This document shows, piece by piece, positions 7,382 through 15,862 of a DNA stretch of 35,109 nt. Positions within the stretch are counted from its first letter, which is position 1; the number at the start of each line of letters is the position of its first letter. Under the pieces are notes generated by a model. It worked only from the letters and a program-made list of their open reading frames with translations, searched no databases and was not told where the DNA came from. The translations under genes and the position numbers were made by a program. Source of the DNA: Acidimicrobiia bacterium (GTDB taxonomy: Bacteria; Actinomycetota; Acidimicrobiia; Acidimicrobiales; AC-14); contig JAHFUQ010000027.1 of NCBI GenBank assembly GCA_023265045.1, forward strand, positions 1-35,109, in the 5' to 3' direction.

Positions 7382-9043
7382 TCAGCCCGGGACCGGATCG
7401 GCGTTGCCGGTCAGCAGGTTCCGCTTGTTGCCGGTGGCGCCGCAGGGCGGGCAGCCCGGCGTGTAGGCGAAGCCGGCGAACTTCTTGGCGTCGACGAAGG
7501 TGACCTGGTCGGGCACGTAGAGGGAGATCTGGGGCAGGTCGGCAGCCAGGATCGACTGCATCTGGTCCACCAGCGTGTGGCGCTTGGCAAGGTCGACCTC
7601 GACCGCCTGGTCGTTGGCGACCTTGTCGAACTGTGGGTTGTTGTAGCCCCAGACACGGGTGAACGAGGTGCTCCTGGTGGTGGACGAGAACCGGGTGATC
7701 AGCCCCGACGGGTCGCCCGACAGGCCGCCGAAGTGCTGGATCGCCATCTCGTAGTCGCCGCTGCCGCCCTTGGCGTCCATCGTGGGCTGGTCGACGGCCA
7801 CGATGTCGGAGTCGAGGCCGACGGCGCGCAGGTACTCCTTCACCAGCTGGGCCTGCTGGGTGTCGGACGAGCTGACCGCCAGCGGGATCTTGAACGCCGA
7901 CCCGTCGGGCTTGTCGCGCAGCCCGTCGTTGTTGCGGTCCTTCAGGTTGATCTGGTCGAACAGCTGGCCCGCCTTGGCCTTGTCGAAGTCGTACGTCGGC
8001 AGGCTCTTGTTGAGGAACTCGTTGCCGGGGCCGAGGGCGCCGGCCGGGCCCGGGATGCCCCGGCCGGCGAGGAGCCGGGTCACCATGTCCTTGCGGTCCA
8101 GGCCGTACACGACGCCCTGGCGGAAGGCCTGCTCGTTATAAGGGAAGCCCTTGCCGATGTTGAAGAACAGGGCCACGTTGAACTCGCCCGGCGCGGTGAG
8201 GACCTTGTACTTCTTGGCCAGCGCGTCGTACTGCACCTGAGGGATCAGCCCGCTGCCGCCGCTGGCGGCGTCGACTTCGCCCCGGTCGAGGGCGAGCAGG
8301 GCGTCGGCCACGGGCACGATCTGGTACTTCTCCACCTTCGGGGGGCCGAGGAAGAAGTCGGGGTTGGCGACGAAGTTGAAGCTGTTGGTGGTGAGGTCGA
8401 AGTTCTCCAGCTTGTAGGGCCCGGAGCCGATGAGGGCGGTCGGGCCCTGGAACTTGGCCGGGTCGGTCACCGTCGACCAGATGTGCTTGGGCACGATGGC
8501 GAAGCCGAACGCGCCGGCGATGTCGGACAGGAAGCTCGGGCGCACGGTCTTGAGGGCGATGACGACGGTGAGGGGGTCGGGCGCGCTGACCTTGTCGATG
8601 TACGTCACGCCCTGAGCCACGCCGCTGGCGGCGCCCGGGCCGGTGAGGTTGTAGTCGAAGCTGAACACCACGTCCTCGGAGGTGAGGGGGTGGCCGTCGT
8701 GGAACTTCAGGCCGTCGCGGAGGTGGAAGGTCCAGGTCTTGCCGTCCGGCGTCGACTCCCAGGACTTGGCCAGCCACGGCTTCGGGACGCCGGTGACGTC
8801 AGGGAAGGCGAGGGTGTCGAACAAGTAGGTCGTGATCAGCCGGCCCGGGCCCCGGATGGCGGCGTAGGGCGTCGGGTAGCCCCCGCTTTGGGTGCTGGCG
8901 GCGATGCGCAGGGTGATGTGCTGGTTGGCGGCGGTGGTCGGCGTGGACGCGCCGTTGGCGTTGTTGCTGTCCTTGGCGCAGGCGGTGGCGCCGATGGCCA
9001 GGGTGGCGAGCGCGGCGGCGAGGAGGCGGCGGCGGGTGAACAT
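7382..9043 (-). CDS. Solute-binding lipoprotein of the peptide/nickel ABC importer (SBP_bac_5)
   Basis: A 553-residue extracytoplasmic binding protein, first gene of the minus-strand importer operon. The signal peptide has RRR at residues 4-6, a hydrophobic core and a lipobox-like end GATAC, making Cys22 the probable lipidated residue. The box is weak because Ala rather than Leu is at -3. The mature part has family 5 features: TWTFHLRDGLKFHDGHPLT, IGSGPYKLENFD and FRQGVVYGLDRKDM. A GGGAG stretch about 8 nt before the ATG serves as ribosome binding site. The C-terminus contains an unusual GCPPCG pair, which could bind a metal or form a disulfide. The ligand is unknown; nickel, a metal chelate and peptides are all possible for this family. 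Confidence 0.92.
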   Translation of the reverse strand: MFTRRRLLAAALATLAIGATACAKDSNNANGASTPTTAANQHITLRIAASTQSGGYPTPYAAIRGPGRLITTYLFDTLAFPDVTGVPKPWLAKSWESTPDGKTWTFHLRDGLKFHDGHPLTSEDVVFSFDYNLTGPGAASGVAQGVTYIDKVSAPDPLTVVIALKTVRPSFLSDIAGAFGFAIVPKHIWSTVTDPAKFQGPTALIGSGPYKLENFDLTTNSFNFVANPDFFLGPPKVEKYQIVPVADALLALDRGEVDAASGGSGLIPQVQYDALAKKYKVLTAPGEFNVALFFNIGKGFPYNEQAFRQGVVYGLDRKDMVTRLLAGRGIPGPAGALGPGNEFLNKSLPTYDFDKAKAGQLFDQINLKDRNNDGLRDKPDGSAFKIPLAVSSSDTQQAQLVKEYLRAVGLDSDIVAVDQPTMDAKGGSGDYEMAIQHFGGLSGDPSGLITRFSSTTRSTSFTRVWGYNNPQFDKVANDQAVEVDLAKRHTLVDQMQSILAADLPQISLYVPDQVTFVDAKKFAGFAYTPGCPPCGATGNKRNLLTGNADPVPG

Positions 9044-9078
9044 GGGGCGGCTCCCTGAGTCGGTTACGGGCGAGAAGG

Positions 9079-9124
9079 GTGGCGGCAGGGGCCGCCACGC
9101 CCCGGTTTGGGGGGTTCCCGGGGC
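9079..9124 (-). terminator. Tandem GC hairpins after the sialidase-like gene
   Basis: Two stem-loops lie in the 99-bp gap between the sialidase-like gene and the binding-protein gene, both on the minus strand. The first pairs GTGGCGGC (9079-9086) with GCCGCCAC (9091-9098). The second pairs GCCCCGG (9099-9105) with CCGGGGC (9118-9124). There is no U-run, so efficient intrinsic termination is not certain. They separate the sialidase-like gene from the importer operon. Confidence 0.5.
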
Positions 9125-9142
9125 GGGCGGCGGCCCAAACGT

Positions 9143-10906
9143 TCAGCTCGTCTTGGTGGGGACCTTGGCGGCGGTTGGACGCCGGCCGTGCGCGGCGTCG
9201 TCAGGCCCAGCCGGACGACGCCGGCGAGTGAGCGCGGCGGCGAGGATGAGCACGAAGCCGACGGCGAGCAGCCCGACGACGCCGGCGAGCACCACCTTGG
9301 CAGTTGAGGACGTGCCGCCACCGAGGGCCTGGAACTGGGCGGCCGCGATGTAGATGTCCTGGAGGCCGCCGCCGAGGTAGGCGTTGTCCTTGACCGTCTT
9401 GTCGGAGTTGCGCGTGTCGTCCCAGCCGAAGACCGCGTACTCGTTGGTCGACGTGACCCCGGGCTGGCTCGCGATGTCGTAGTTCAGCCCCCAGATGCCG
9501 AGGCGGCGGTCGACGCTCTGGTCGCTGATGCGCTGGTTCTTGCTCCACGTCTTCCCGTCGTCGGTGGAGTAGGCGTAGTAGACGTCGTTGAACCGCTGCC
9601 CAGGCGTGTCACGGGTGTCCCACCAGGCGACGTCGATGCGGCCGTTGGGGGCGATGCTCAGGTTGGGGAAGTACTGCCCGGCGTAGACCTTGGGGTCGTC
9701 GTCGCCGATGTTCTTGGGTTCGGTCCACGTCTTGCCGCCGTCGTAGGACGAGCGCACGTAGACGTCGCTGGCGCCGGCCAACTCGGGCGTGGGATTGCGG
9801 TTGAAGGCGATGTGGAGCGCACCCGTGGTGGGCGACACCACCATCTGCGGGTAGGCGCCGGCCGGCCCGCCCGTGGCGTTCTCGTAGCTGAAGGGCAGGG
9901 CCAGGCTGGTCGCCCACGTCTTGCCCCCGTCGGTCGACTTGGACAGCGCCAGTCCGCCGGGGGGCGAGTTGGCGAGGTTCGCCGTGCCGGTGGGCCAGGT
10001 GACGTAGACATTGCCCTTCCCGTCGGTGCGGGCGATCATGCCGTTGCGGCTTCCGGCCGATCCGAAGTTGGCCGCCTGGTTCGGGGTGGCCGCCTTGGAG
10101 CCGGCGGGCGTCGGGGCCACGGTCGTCGTGGTCGCGCCCGGGGCGGGGACGGTCGTCGTCACGGCGGAGAAAGCCTGGTCACGGACGGCCTGGTTGTCGA
10201 AGAACTTGGCCGACAGGTCCATGGCCTCGGCGAAGGTCTTGCCGCCGTCGTGCGAGACGGCGACCATCGGCGTGGCCGGGGCCCCGTTGGGGGCCGTGAG
10301 CCCGGGCCGGGTGAGCGCAAAGGTCACGTAGACCACGTCATCGCTGCCGTTCTTGCGCTCCACGGCGATGCTCTGGGCCGGTCGCAGGTTCTCCTGGTTC
10401 TCGTTCACCTTGCCCCGGGCGGTGCGCACGACCGTGGTGTTCCACGTGTCGCCCAGGTTGTCGGTGGAGGCCACCATGATGGCCCCGCCAGCGCGCGCCG
10501 CTTCCTCCGAGCCCCAGCCGCCGAGGGCCATGTACAGCCGCCCCTTGCCGCCGAAGGCCACCGGCGCCTGGATCACGCCGCCCTGGCTCTGGGAGCAGAA
10601 CGGGTACGCCGCCGTCTGCGGCGAGCCGTCGGGCCGGGTCCACGTCCTGGCCCCGTCGACGGAGCGGACGATGCCGCACCGCCTGGTGCGCAGGTCGGCG
10701 AAGCCGGCCACGATCCGGTGCGGATCGGCGGGGTCGATGGCGAACGCCGGACTGGAATACAAACGGCCGGGATCCATGTCGGCCTTGGTGGCCTGCACCG
10801 GGCGCGTGAGCGCCGGCGCGCCCGTGGCGGCCGGGGCGCCCGGCGCCGCAGTCAGCACGACAGCCGCGGCTGCCAAGCCGCCCAGCGCGCGCAACGACGT
10901 CTTCAT
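9143..10906 (-). CDS. Membrane-anchored sialidase-like beta-propeller protein
   Basis: A 587-residue exported protein. A signal peptide (MKTSLRALGG, then an Ala/Val-rich core ending near APGAPA) comes first. Asp-box repeats of the form S-x-D-x-G-x-T-W then recur: SVDGARTW, STDNLGDTW, SHDGGKTF, STDGGKTW, SYDGGKTW and STDDGKTW, typical of BNR/sialidase-fold propellers. A Thr/Pro/Ala linker (TTTVPAPGATTTT) interrupts the middle. A C-terminal transmembrane helix at about 536-559, followed by RRRR, would anchor it with the propeller outside. No LPxTG sorting motif is present, and I see no confident sialidase catalytic triad, so the activity is open. The start at ATG 10906 is chosen because AAAGG lies 8-9 nt upstream; an in-frame ATG at 10912 is the alternative. 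Confidence 0.8.
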   Translation of the reverse strand: MKTSLRALGGLAAAAVVLTAAPGAPAATGAPALTRPVQATKADMDPGRLYSSPAFAIDPADPHRIVAGFADLRTRRCGIVRSVDGARTWTRPDGSPQTAAYPFCSQSQGGVIQAPVAFGGKGRLYMALGGWGSEEAARAGGAIMVASTDNLGDTWNTTVVRTARGKVNENQENLRPAQSIAVERKNGSDDVVYVTFALTRPGLTAPNGAPATPMVAVSHDGGKTFAEAMDLSAKFFDNQAVRDQAFSAVTTTVPAPGATTTTVAPTPAGSKAATPNQAANFGSAGSRNGMIARTDGKGNVYVTWPTGTANLANSPPGGLALSKSTDGGKTWATSLALPFSYENATGGPAGAYPQMVVSPTTGALHIAFNRNPTPELAGASDVYVRSSYDGGKTWTEPKNIGDDDPKVYAGQYFPNLSIAPNGRIDVAWWDTRDTPGQRFNDVYYAYSTDDGKTWSKNQRISDQSVDRRLGIWGLNYDIASQPGVTSTNEYAVFGWDDTRNSDKTVKDNAYLGGGLQDIYIAAAQFQALGGGTSSTAKVVLAGVVGLLAVGFVLILAAALTRRRRPAGPDDAAHGRRPTAAKVPTKTS

Positions 10907-11023
10907 CAGCATTGACCTTTCCCCCAGGAGCGGAACGTGTTGGTCCGAAGTAGCAGTGTCAGAGATCGGCGAAGCTACGGCAAGCTCCCGGCGCCGCTGA
11001 CCCATTGAGATTTCCGATAGCTG

Positions 11024-11042
11024 CCATCGACCGGCTCGATGG
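11024..11042. promoter_or_regulatory. Inverted repeat between the LysR gene and the sialidase-like gene
   Basis: CCATCGA at 11024-11030 and TCGATGG at 11036-11042 are exact complements around a 5-bp centre. The site is 28 bp before the LysR start and about 118 bp before the divergent sialidase-like gene. LysR regulators usually bind an interrupted dyad in the shared divergent promoter, so this is a candidate autoregulatory site. No promoter hexamers can be assigned with confidence. Confidence 0.45.
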
Positions 11043-11069
11043 TTTGGCGCTCGCCGAGCACCGAGGATT

Positions 11070-11978
11070 ATGCCATCGTGGCGCGGTCTGAACCTCAACC
11101 AGCTCCGCTTCGTACAAGCCGTGGCCGAGACCCGCACGTTCACGGCGGGGGCCGAGCGGTGCTACGTGACCCAGTCCACCCTGTCGTCGGGCATCGCCCA
11201 GCTGGAGCGGGAACTGGGCGCCCCGCTCTTCGTGCGCGCGTCGCGTGCGGCCACCCTGACGCCTTTCGGCCGCCGCCTGCTCCCGCTCATGGAAGCGATG
11301 CTCCAAGCCCAGGCCGCGCTCGTTGCCGCGGCCGACGACTACCTCGACCCCGACGTCAAGCAGGTCCGCATCGGCATCTGCCCGCTCGTCGACCTGGCCC
11401 GCATCGACTGTGTGCTGACGCCGTACCGCGAGGCGTACCGCAGCGCCCAGATCGTGTTCGAGCAGTTGAGCGGCCTGGACCCCCGGGTGGCCCTGCACGA
11501 GCGGCGTTTCGACTTCCTCCTGGGCCCTTCGGAGATCAAGCACGCCACCATCGAGCGAGCCCACCTGTATGACGACGAGCTCGTGTACCTCGCCGCCGGT
11601 TGCGCGCCGGCGCCTGAGGGGCAGGCGCCGCCCGTGGCGCTGAGGGACGTGGCCGGCGACACCTTCGTGCTCGTCCACGAACGCTGCGGGCTGACCGTCC
11701 GCACCCGCCAGCTCTTCCGCACCCGCCGGCTGGCGCTGCACCAGTACCAGACCCGGGCGGTCGCCTTCAGCGTCCTCGAGGAGTGGGCGCAGCTCGGCAT
11801 CGCCTCCGCGATCCTTCCCCGCTCCAAGGTCTCCACCCCCGGGCTGGGCCAGCGCATCCTCCTCGGCGGCGGCCACGCCACCATCCGCTTCGAGGCCGCC
11901 TGGTCGCCGGCACACGCCGTGGCGCCGCACCTCCAGGCGCTCGCCGCGTACCTCGAGGGCACGATCGGGAGGGCTTGA
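11070..11978 (+). CDS. LysR-family transcriptional regulator
   Basis: A 302-residue regulator. The N-terminal winged helix-turn-helix covers about residues 8-66: LNQLRFVQAVAETRTFTAGA, TQSTLSSGIAQLERELGAPL, then FVRASRAATLTPFG. This is the standard LysR pattern, with S/T-rich recognition helix and the F-x-R turn. The remainder is a periplasmic-binding-protein-like effector domain. It diverges from the membrane-anchored propeller gene and is followed by a VOC-family gene, either of which may be a target. The effector cannot be inferred. ATG 11070 is the only reasonable start in front of the helix-turn-helix. Confidence 0.93.
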   Translation: MPSWRGLNLNQLRFVQAVAETRTFTAGAERCYVTQSTLSSGIAQLERELGAPLFVRASRAATLTPFGRRLLPLMEAMLQAQAALVAAADDYLDPDVKQVRIGICPLVDLARIDCVLTPYREAYRSAQIVFEQLSGLDPRVALHERRFDFLLGPSEIKHATIERAHLYDDELVYLAAGCAPAPEGQAPPVALRDVAGDTFVLVHERCGLTVRTRQLFRTRRLALHQYQTRAVAFSVLEEWAQLGIASAILPRSKVSTPGLGQRILLGGGHATIRFEAAWSPAHAVAPHLQALAAYLEGTIGRA

Positions 11979-12074
11979 ACCCCGCCGCACGGCGCCGGCA
12001 TAGGGTGGGCCGGCACACCCTGAATTGCCACCAGCCAGCCACGGCCTGAACGCCCGACTCCGAAGGAGGAGCCC

Positions 12075-12476
12075 ATGACCGCCAGACTGCATCACGTCGC
12101 CGTCACCGTGACCGACATGGACGCCAGCGTCGCCTGGTACAAGGACTTGTTCGGTTTCGTCGAGCTCGTCCGCGACGAGCACGCCGGCGACTCCGGAGGG
12201 TACGCGGTGGTGCTCGGCCCTCCCGACTGGTCGATGTTCGTCGTCCTCAACCACCACCCGACGAACGGTGGCGAGGCCTTCGATCCGACCCGGACGGGCC
12301 TGGACCACGTCGGGTTTGTCATGCCGGACCGCGCGGCGATCGAGGAGTGGGAGGCCCGGCTGATCGACAAGGGCGTCAAGCACAGCCCGATCACCGACCA
12401 CGAGTGGGGTTCGTCGCTCAACTTCCGGGATCCCGACGACATGCAGCTGCAGCTCATCGCGTTCGCGGGCATGTGA
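12075..12476 (+). CDS. VOC-superfamily protein (glyoxalase/bleomycin resistance fold)
   Basis: A 133-residue protein made of two beta-alpha-beta-beta-beta modules. Module 1 begins LHHVAVTVTDMDASVAWYKD, the common VOC opening in which a His is a metal ligand. Module 2 contains GLDHVGFVM and ends with FRDPDDMQLQLIAF, in which the usual metal-ligand Glu of the (D)PDG-x-x-x-E-L motif is replaced by Gln (MQLQL). That may alter or remove metal binding, so enzymatic activity is uncertain. An AAGGAGGAG ribosome binding site lies just upstream of the ATG. The gene sits about 100 bp after the LysR gene and could belong to its regulon. Confidence 0.88.
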   Translation: MTARLHHVAVTVTDMDASVAWYKDLFGFVELVRDEHAGDSGGYAVVLGPPDWSMFVVLNHHPTNGGEAFDPTRTGLDHVGFVMPDRAAIEEWEARLIDKGVKHSPITDHEWGSSLNFRDPDDMQLQLIAFAGM

Positions 12477-12648
12477 GAGGGAGCGTTCTGCCGGCTGACG
12501 GTTTCGAGGCATGGCCTCACCGGACGGCACGGTGGTCGGGGGGATGGACGCGGGCGTCGATCACGGGCTGGGGACGGTCGAATCGCCGGTCGGTTTGACC
12601 CCTTTAGCGCCGAATTCCACAGCGTGGGCGTCGCGCGTCACGTGCTGC

Positions 12649-13038
12649 CTAGCGCGCGGCCGCCGAACGAGTGAAACCGACCTCGTGCTGCGGGATGACC
12701 GTGAAGACCCCGTTGGGCGCCCACTGGCGAAACTCGTCGACCATCCGCTCGCCGCCCGGACCGTACAGCTGTTCCGATGTCGTCTCCTGCAAGACGTCAT
12801 AGGCGGTCTTGAGGTGCTCGCTGATGACCTGCATGTGGGTGTCCATCGACGCCGCGTCGGGGTGAACTTGGACACACACGAGCTGCCGCCCCGGCTCGTC
12901 CAGGTAGAAGTTGAACGCGATGACCCGCGGCTCGTGCTTCTCCACGAGCTTTGAAATCTCGTCGACCATCTTCCGGCACTCCGCCACCTTGCCTTCCTTG
13001 ATGGTATTGGTACCGATGTAGACGAACGTCTCGGCCAT
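12649..13038 (-). CDS. ABM-like alpha/beta-barrel protein
   Basis: A 129-residue protein that looks like the antibiotic biosynthesis monooxygenase (dimeric alpha+beta barrel) fold. It opens with FVYIGTNTIKEGKVAECRKM, the usual strand plus helix. A strand then reads EPRVIAFNFYLDEPGRQLVCVQVHPD, followed by a segment rich in His and Met, DTHMQVISEHLKTAYDVL. Such proteins often act on quinones or polyketides without cofactors, but many have no known role. GGAGGG lies a few bases before the ATG. It converges with the VOC gene; the 172 bp between their stops holds nothing recognisable. No confident substrate or partner. Confidence 0.72.
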   Translation of the reverse strand: MAETFVYIGTNTIKEGKVAECRKMVDEISKLVEKHEPRVIAFNFYLDEPGRQLVCVQVHPDAASMDTHMQVISEHLKTAYDVLQETTSEQLYGPGGERMVDEFRQWAPNGVFTVIPQHEVGFTRSAAAR

Positions 13039-13137
13039 GTGCCCTCCTCGGCTCGGCGGACCGCTTCGCGCGGCCGGCCCTCGAGAAGCTTGCGCTTACA
13101 CCACTCCCGAGTCATCCGTGCTAGGTACGGAGATCGC

Positions 13138-15567
13138 TCAGTACAGCTGGGCTCGAGCGAGCACGCCGTCGGCGTCGAGCGCGGCGCCCTCCGCCCAGGC
13201 GCTCTGGAAGGCCGCCGGCGTGAGTGCGGCGCGCAAGGTGGCGAGGACGGCCTGCATCAGCGCCCGATCCTCGGGGAGGGCATCAGCGCCAGCGGCGTCG
13301 CGGCGCGCCGACGCGGCCGCGAGCATGGTGACGGCGTGCTCGTGCCTGCCGGCAGCCACGGCGACGCCGGCGAGACCGTCGAGGCACTCGGCGATGCCCA
13401 ACTGGTCGCCGAAGTCGTGCCGCGTCCGCAAGCTCTCCACGAACAGCCGCCGCGCCTCGATACGGTCGCCCTCCCGCGCGGCCAGCTGCGCGAGGTTCTT
13501 CTGCGACGAAGCCATACACCGGCGGTCCCCGATCGACGCGAACCCCGCGATCGCCATTTCGTAGATACGGACGGCGTCCGCGGCGCGGCCTTGGAGCTTG
13601 GCTACGTCGGCGATCGTGTTCCGGACGTGAGCGGCGGCGCCCTCGTCGTCGAAACCGTCGAGCGCGAGATCGGCAAACGTCAACGCGTCGTCGAGGTCAC
13701 CGGCGACGCGGGCGGCGTAGGCAAGGTTGCGGTATGTCCAGGACAGCTGGGTGCGGCTTCCGACCTTCGTCCATGCCGCCAGCTCGCATTCTCCCCAGCG
13801 GCGAGCGGCCCGGTAATCGCCCCGGACGGATGCGGTGTGGGCGCGACATTCGAGCGCGAGGCCGCTCAGGACGTCGTCGTGGACGCGCGCGGCGTACTCG
13901 AGAACGTCGTCGACCAGGGCATCGGCCCGATCGAGGTCGCCCGAGCTGTCGAGCGTCCAGGCCCGTGCGAGCGTGGCGCGCGCCAGTCCACGCTCGTCGC
14001 CCGCGGCCCGGAAGGTGCGGCTCGCATCGTCGGCAAAGGAGGCCGCGAGCTCGGTCTCGCCCCGTTCAGCCAGGAGGCTTGCTGCCGCGGTCAGCGTCCA
14101 CGCCCGCGTGCGAGCGTCCATGCCTTGGGTGTCGGCGCCGAGAACGGCCTCCAGCAGGGGCGCGGCGGTGTGGTGCTGCGACGTGTTGCTCCAGTACGGC
14201 CAGAGCGAGGCCGCGAGCTGGTGGGCCAGCGCCGGTTCATTGCGGCGTGCCCAGTCGAGCGCGGCGCGGAGGTTGGCGTCGTCGTCGCGGAGCCGCCGGA
14301 TCCACGTCCGTTCATCGGGCCCGATCACGTAGGGCTCAGAGCGTCGCGCCAGCTCGAGGTAGTGCAGGGCGTGGGCGCGGCGTGCGCCGTACTGATCGTC
14401 GAGCTGATCGAGCGCGTAGAGCCGGAGGGGTTCAAGGATCCGGTGCCGCGCCGCGCCGGAGGCGCTCACGTCGCGAACGAGCATCGACCGGTCGGCAAGA
14501 GCCCCGAGCGCGGCCAGGACGTCGCCGGGTCCGATGTCGCCGGAGGGGCAAACCGCTTCCGCGGCCTCGATTGTGAACGAGCCCGCGAAGACCCCCAACC
14601 TCGTGAACACCGCTTGGGCCACGCCCGGGAGCCGGTCGTAGCTCCACGCCACCGCCGCAGCCATCGACTCGTGGTAGCTGGCTGGTCCGGCGCGCCGCGG
14701 AAGACGGAGGAACCGGTCGTCGAGGCGATCCTCGAGCTCGCTCGGCGCTACGACCCGCGTCTGGGCCGCGGCGAGCTCGATGGCCAGCGGAAGGCGGTCC
14801 AGACGCCGGCAAACCCGTGCCACGACGTCGGCGTCGGCCGGAGACAGCGCCGCCACGAGCTCCGCGCGGTCGCAGAACAGCTCGACGGCGTCCTCTTCCC
14901 GCAACGGCAAGACTCCGATGACCCGCTCGCCGGGAAGCGAGAGCGCGGCGCGACTCGTCGCCAGCACCCGAGCGGTCTGCCCGACGGAGACAATGCGCTC
15001 GACGACGGTGGCGCACGCGTCGATGACGTGTTCGCAGTTGTCGAGGACGACGAGGGACGGCGGACGGTGGTGCAATGCGTTCGCAACCGTCGTCCCAGCG
15101 TCCTGGTTCGGCTGCTCGCCAATCCCGAGAACGGCGCCCACGGCGCCCGCCACAGCGACGCTCTCGGTGTCTGCGATCGGCGCGAGCTCGACGAAGTACA
15201 CACCACCCGGAAAGCGAGCCGACGCACGCCTCGCCGCCTCGATTGCCAGGCGTGTCTTGCCGACGCCGCCCGGACCGATCAGCGTCACGACCCGGTGTTT
15301 GACCAGCGCCGCGCCGACCACCGCGTGCTCCTCGTCGCGCCCTACGAACGCGGTCAGTGGCGACGGGATGCTGGTTGGTCGTGCCTCGCCGATGCGAGCG
15401 AGCTCGCGCCGGTTTGCCGCGCCGAGCTTGCGCAGCAGCGACGAAACGTGGCTCTCGACCGTCCGTTCCGAGACGTACAGCCGCTCGGCTATCTCGGCGT
15501 TGCTCAGACGCTGCCGGATGGCGCGAAGAACCTCGGCCTCACGGCGCGTAATCGCCGGATCCTCCAC
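13138..15567 (-). CDS. Large LuxR-type regulator: HTH, NB-ARC-like ATPase, TPR
   Basis: An 809-residue signalling ATPase. Residues 4-60 are a LuxR/GerE helix-turn-helix (ITRREAEVLRAI ... LSNAEIAERLYVSERTVESHV). Residues about 70-330 are a STAND/AAA-type NTPase with Walker A GPGGVGKT (98-105) and a Walker B-like PPSLVVLDNCEHV. The C-terminal half is alpha-helical repeats of TPR type, e.g. DRADALVDDVLEYAARVH and AVRIYEMAIAGFASIGD. The DNA-binding domain is at the N-terminus, while classical LAL regulators carry it at the C-terminus. The GTG at 15567 is chosen because it immediately precedes the helix-turn-helix; the frame is open 88 codons further upstream but that stretch reads as non-coding and overlaps a large palindrome. 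Regulon unknown. Confidence 0.85.
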   Translation of the reverse strand: MEDPAITRREAEVLRAIRQRLSNAEIAERLYVSERTVESHVSSLLRKLGAANRRELARIGEARPTSIPSPLTAFVGRDEEHAVVGAALVKHRVVTLIGPGGVGKTRLAIEAARRASARFPGGVYFVELAPIADTESVAVAGAVGAVLGIGEQPNQDAGTTVANALHHRPPSLVVLDNCEHVIDACATVVERIVSVGQTARVLATSRAALSLPGERVIGVLPLREEDAVELFCDRAELVAALSPADADVVARVCRRLDRLPLAIELAAAQTRVVAPSELEDRLDDRFLRLPRRAGPASYHESMAAAVAWSYDRLPGVAQAVFTRLGVFAGSFTIEAAEAVCPSGDIGPGDVLAALGALADRSMLVRDVSASGAARHRILEPLRLYALDQLDDQYGARRAHALHYLELARRSEPYVIGPDERTWIRRLRDDDANLRAALDWARRNEPALAHQLAASLWPYWSNTSQHHTAAPLLEAVLGADTQGMDARTRAWTLTAAASLLAERGETELAASFADDASRTFRAAGDERGLARATLARAWTLDSSGDLDRADALVDDVLEYAARVHDDVLSGLALECRAHTASVRGDYRAARRWGECELAAWTKVGSRTQLSWTYRNLAYAARVAGDLDDALTFADLALDGFDDEGAAAHVRNTIADVAKLQGRAADAVRIYEMAIAGFASIGDRRCMASSQKNLAQLAAREGDRIEARRLFVESLRTRHDFGDQLGIAECLDGLAGVAVAAGRHEHAVTMLAAASARRDAAGADALPEDRALMQAVLATLRAALTPAAFQSAWAEGAALDADGVLARAQLY

Positions 15568-15628
15568 GTCCGCATCATCGCGCCCCGCCCGACCGACGAC
15601 CGACGCAGGGCGCCAGCGTGCTCGCCTC

Positions 15629-15703
15629 TGGTTTGGATCATCCGAATCGTCGTGATTTCGGTCCAGAAGCCCGAAGTCACGACGCTTGGAGTGATCCAAA
15701 CCA
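15629..15703. repeat. Large imperfect palindrome (33-nt arms, 9-nt loop)
   Basis: Left arm 15629-15661 and right arm 15671-15703 are complementary over 33 nt with 28 Watson-Crick pairs and two possible G-U pairs; the loop is 15662-15670. The outermost 12 bp (TGGTTTGGATCA and its complement) are perfect. It lies in the 295-bp non-coding stretch between the LuxR/ATPase gene start (15567) and tmRNA (15863). It is too long and lacks a U-run for a plain terminator. A repetitive palindromic element, a mobile-element remnant or a regulatory hairpin are the options. Nothing else in the gap is recognisable. Confidence 0.75.
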
Positions 15704-15862
15704 TGTGCCACGCGCAGTGCCGGTTGTTCCGGCGCGACGGCGAGGATGCCCGCGCCGACAAGGCCCTGACAGGCCCCAACGACGTGTCTTTCTGTGTCCT
15801 GTGGGGTCGGCCGGGGTCGGCCATTCACCACCTGAAGTGGACTGTTACCTCATGAATAGCCG

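Noticed and set aside
6407-9058. 883-codon open frame on + over the methyltransferase and binding-protein genes
   Set aside because: Antisense shadow of two recognisable genes in high-GC DNA; the translation is Gly/Val/Arg-rich without domains.
13039-15855. 938-codon open frame on + over the LuxR/ATPase regulator
   Set aside because: Antisense shadow; the minus strand has clear helix-turn-helix, Walker and TPR-like motifs.
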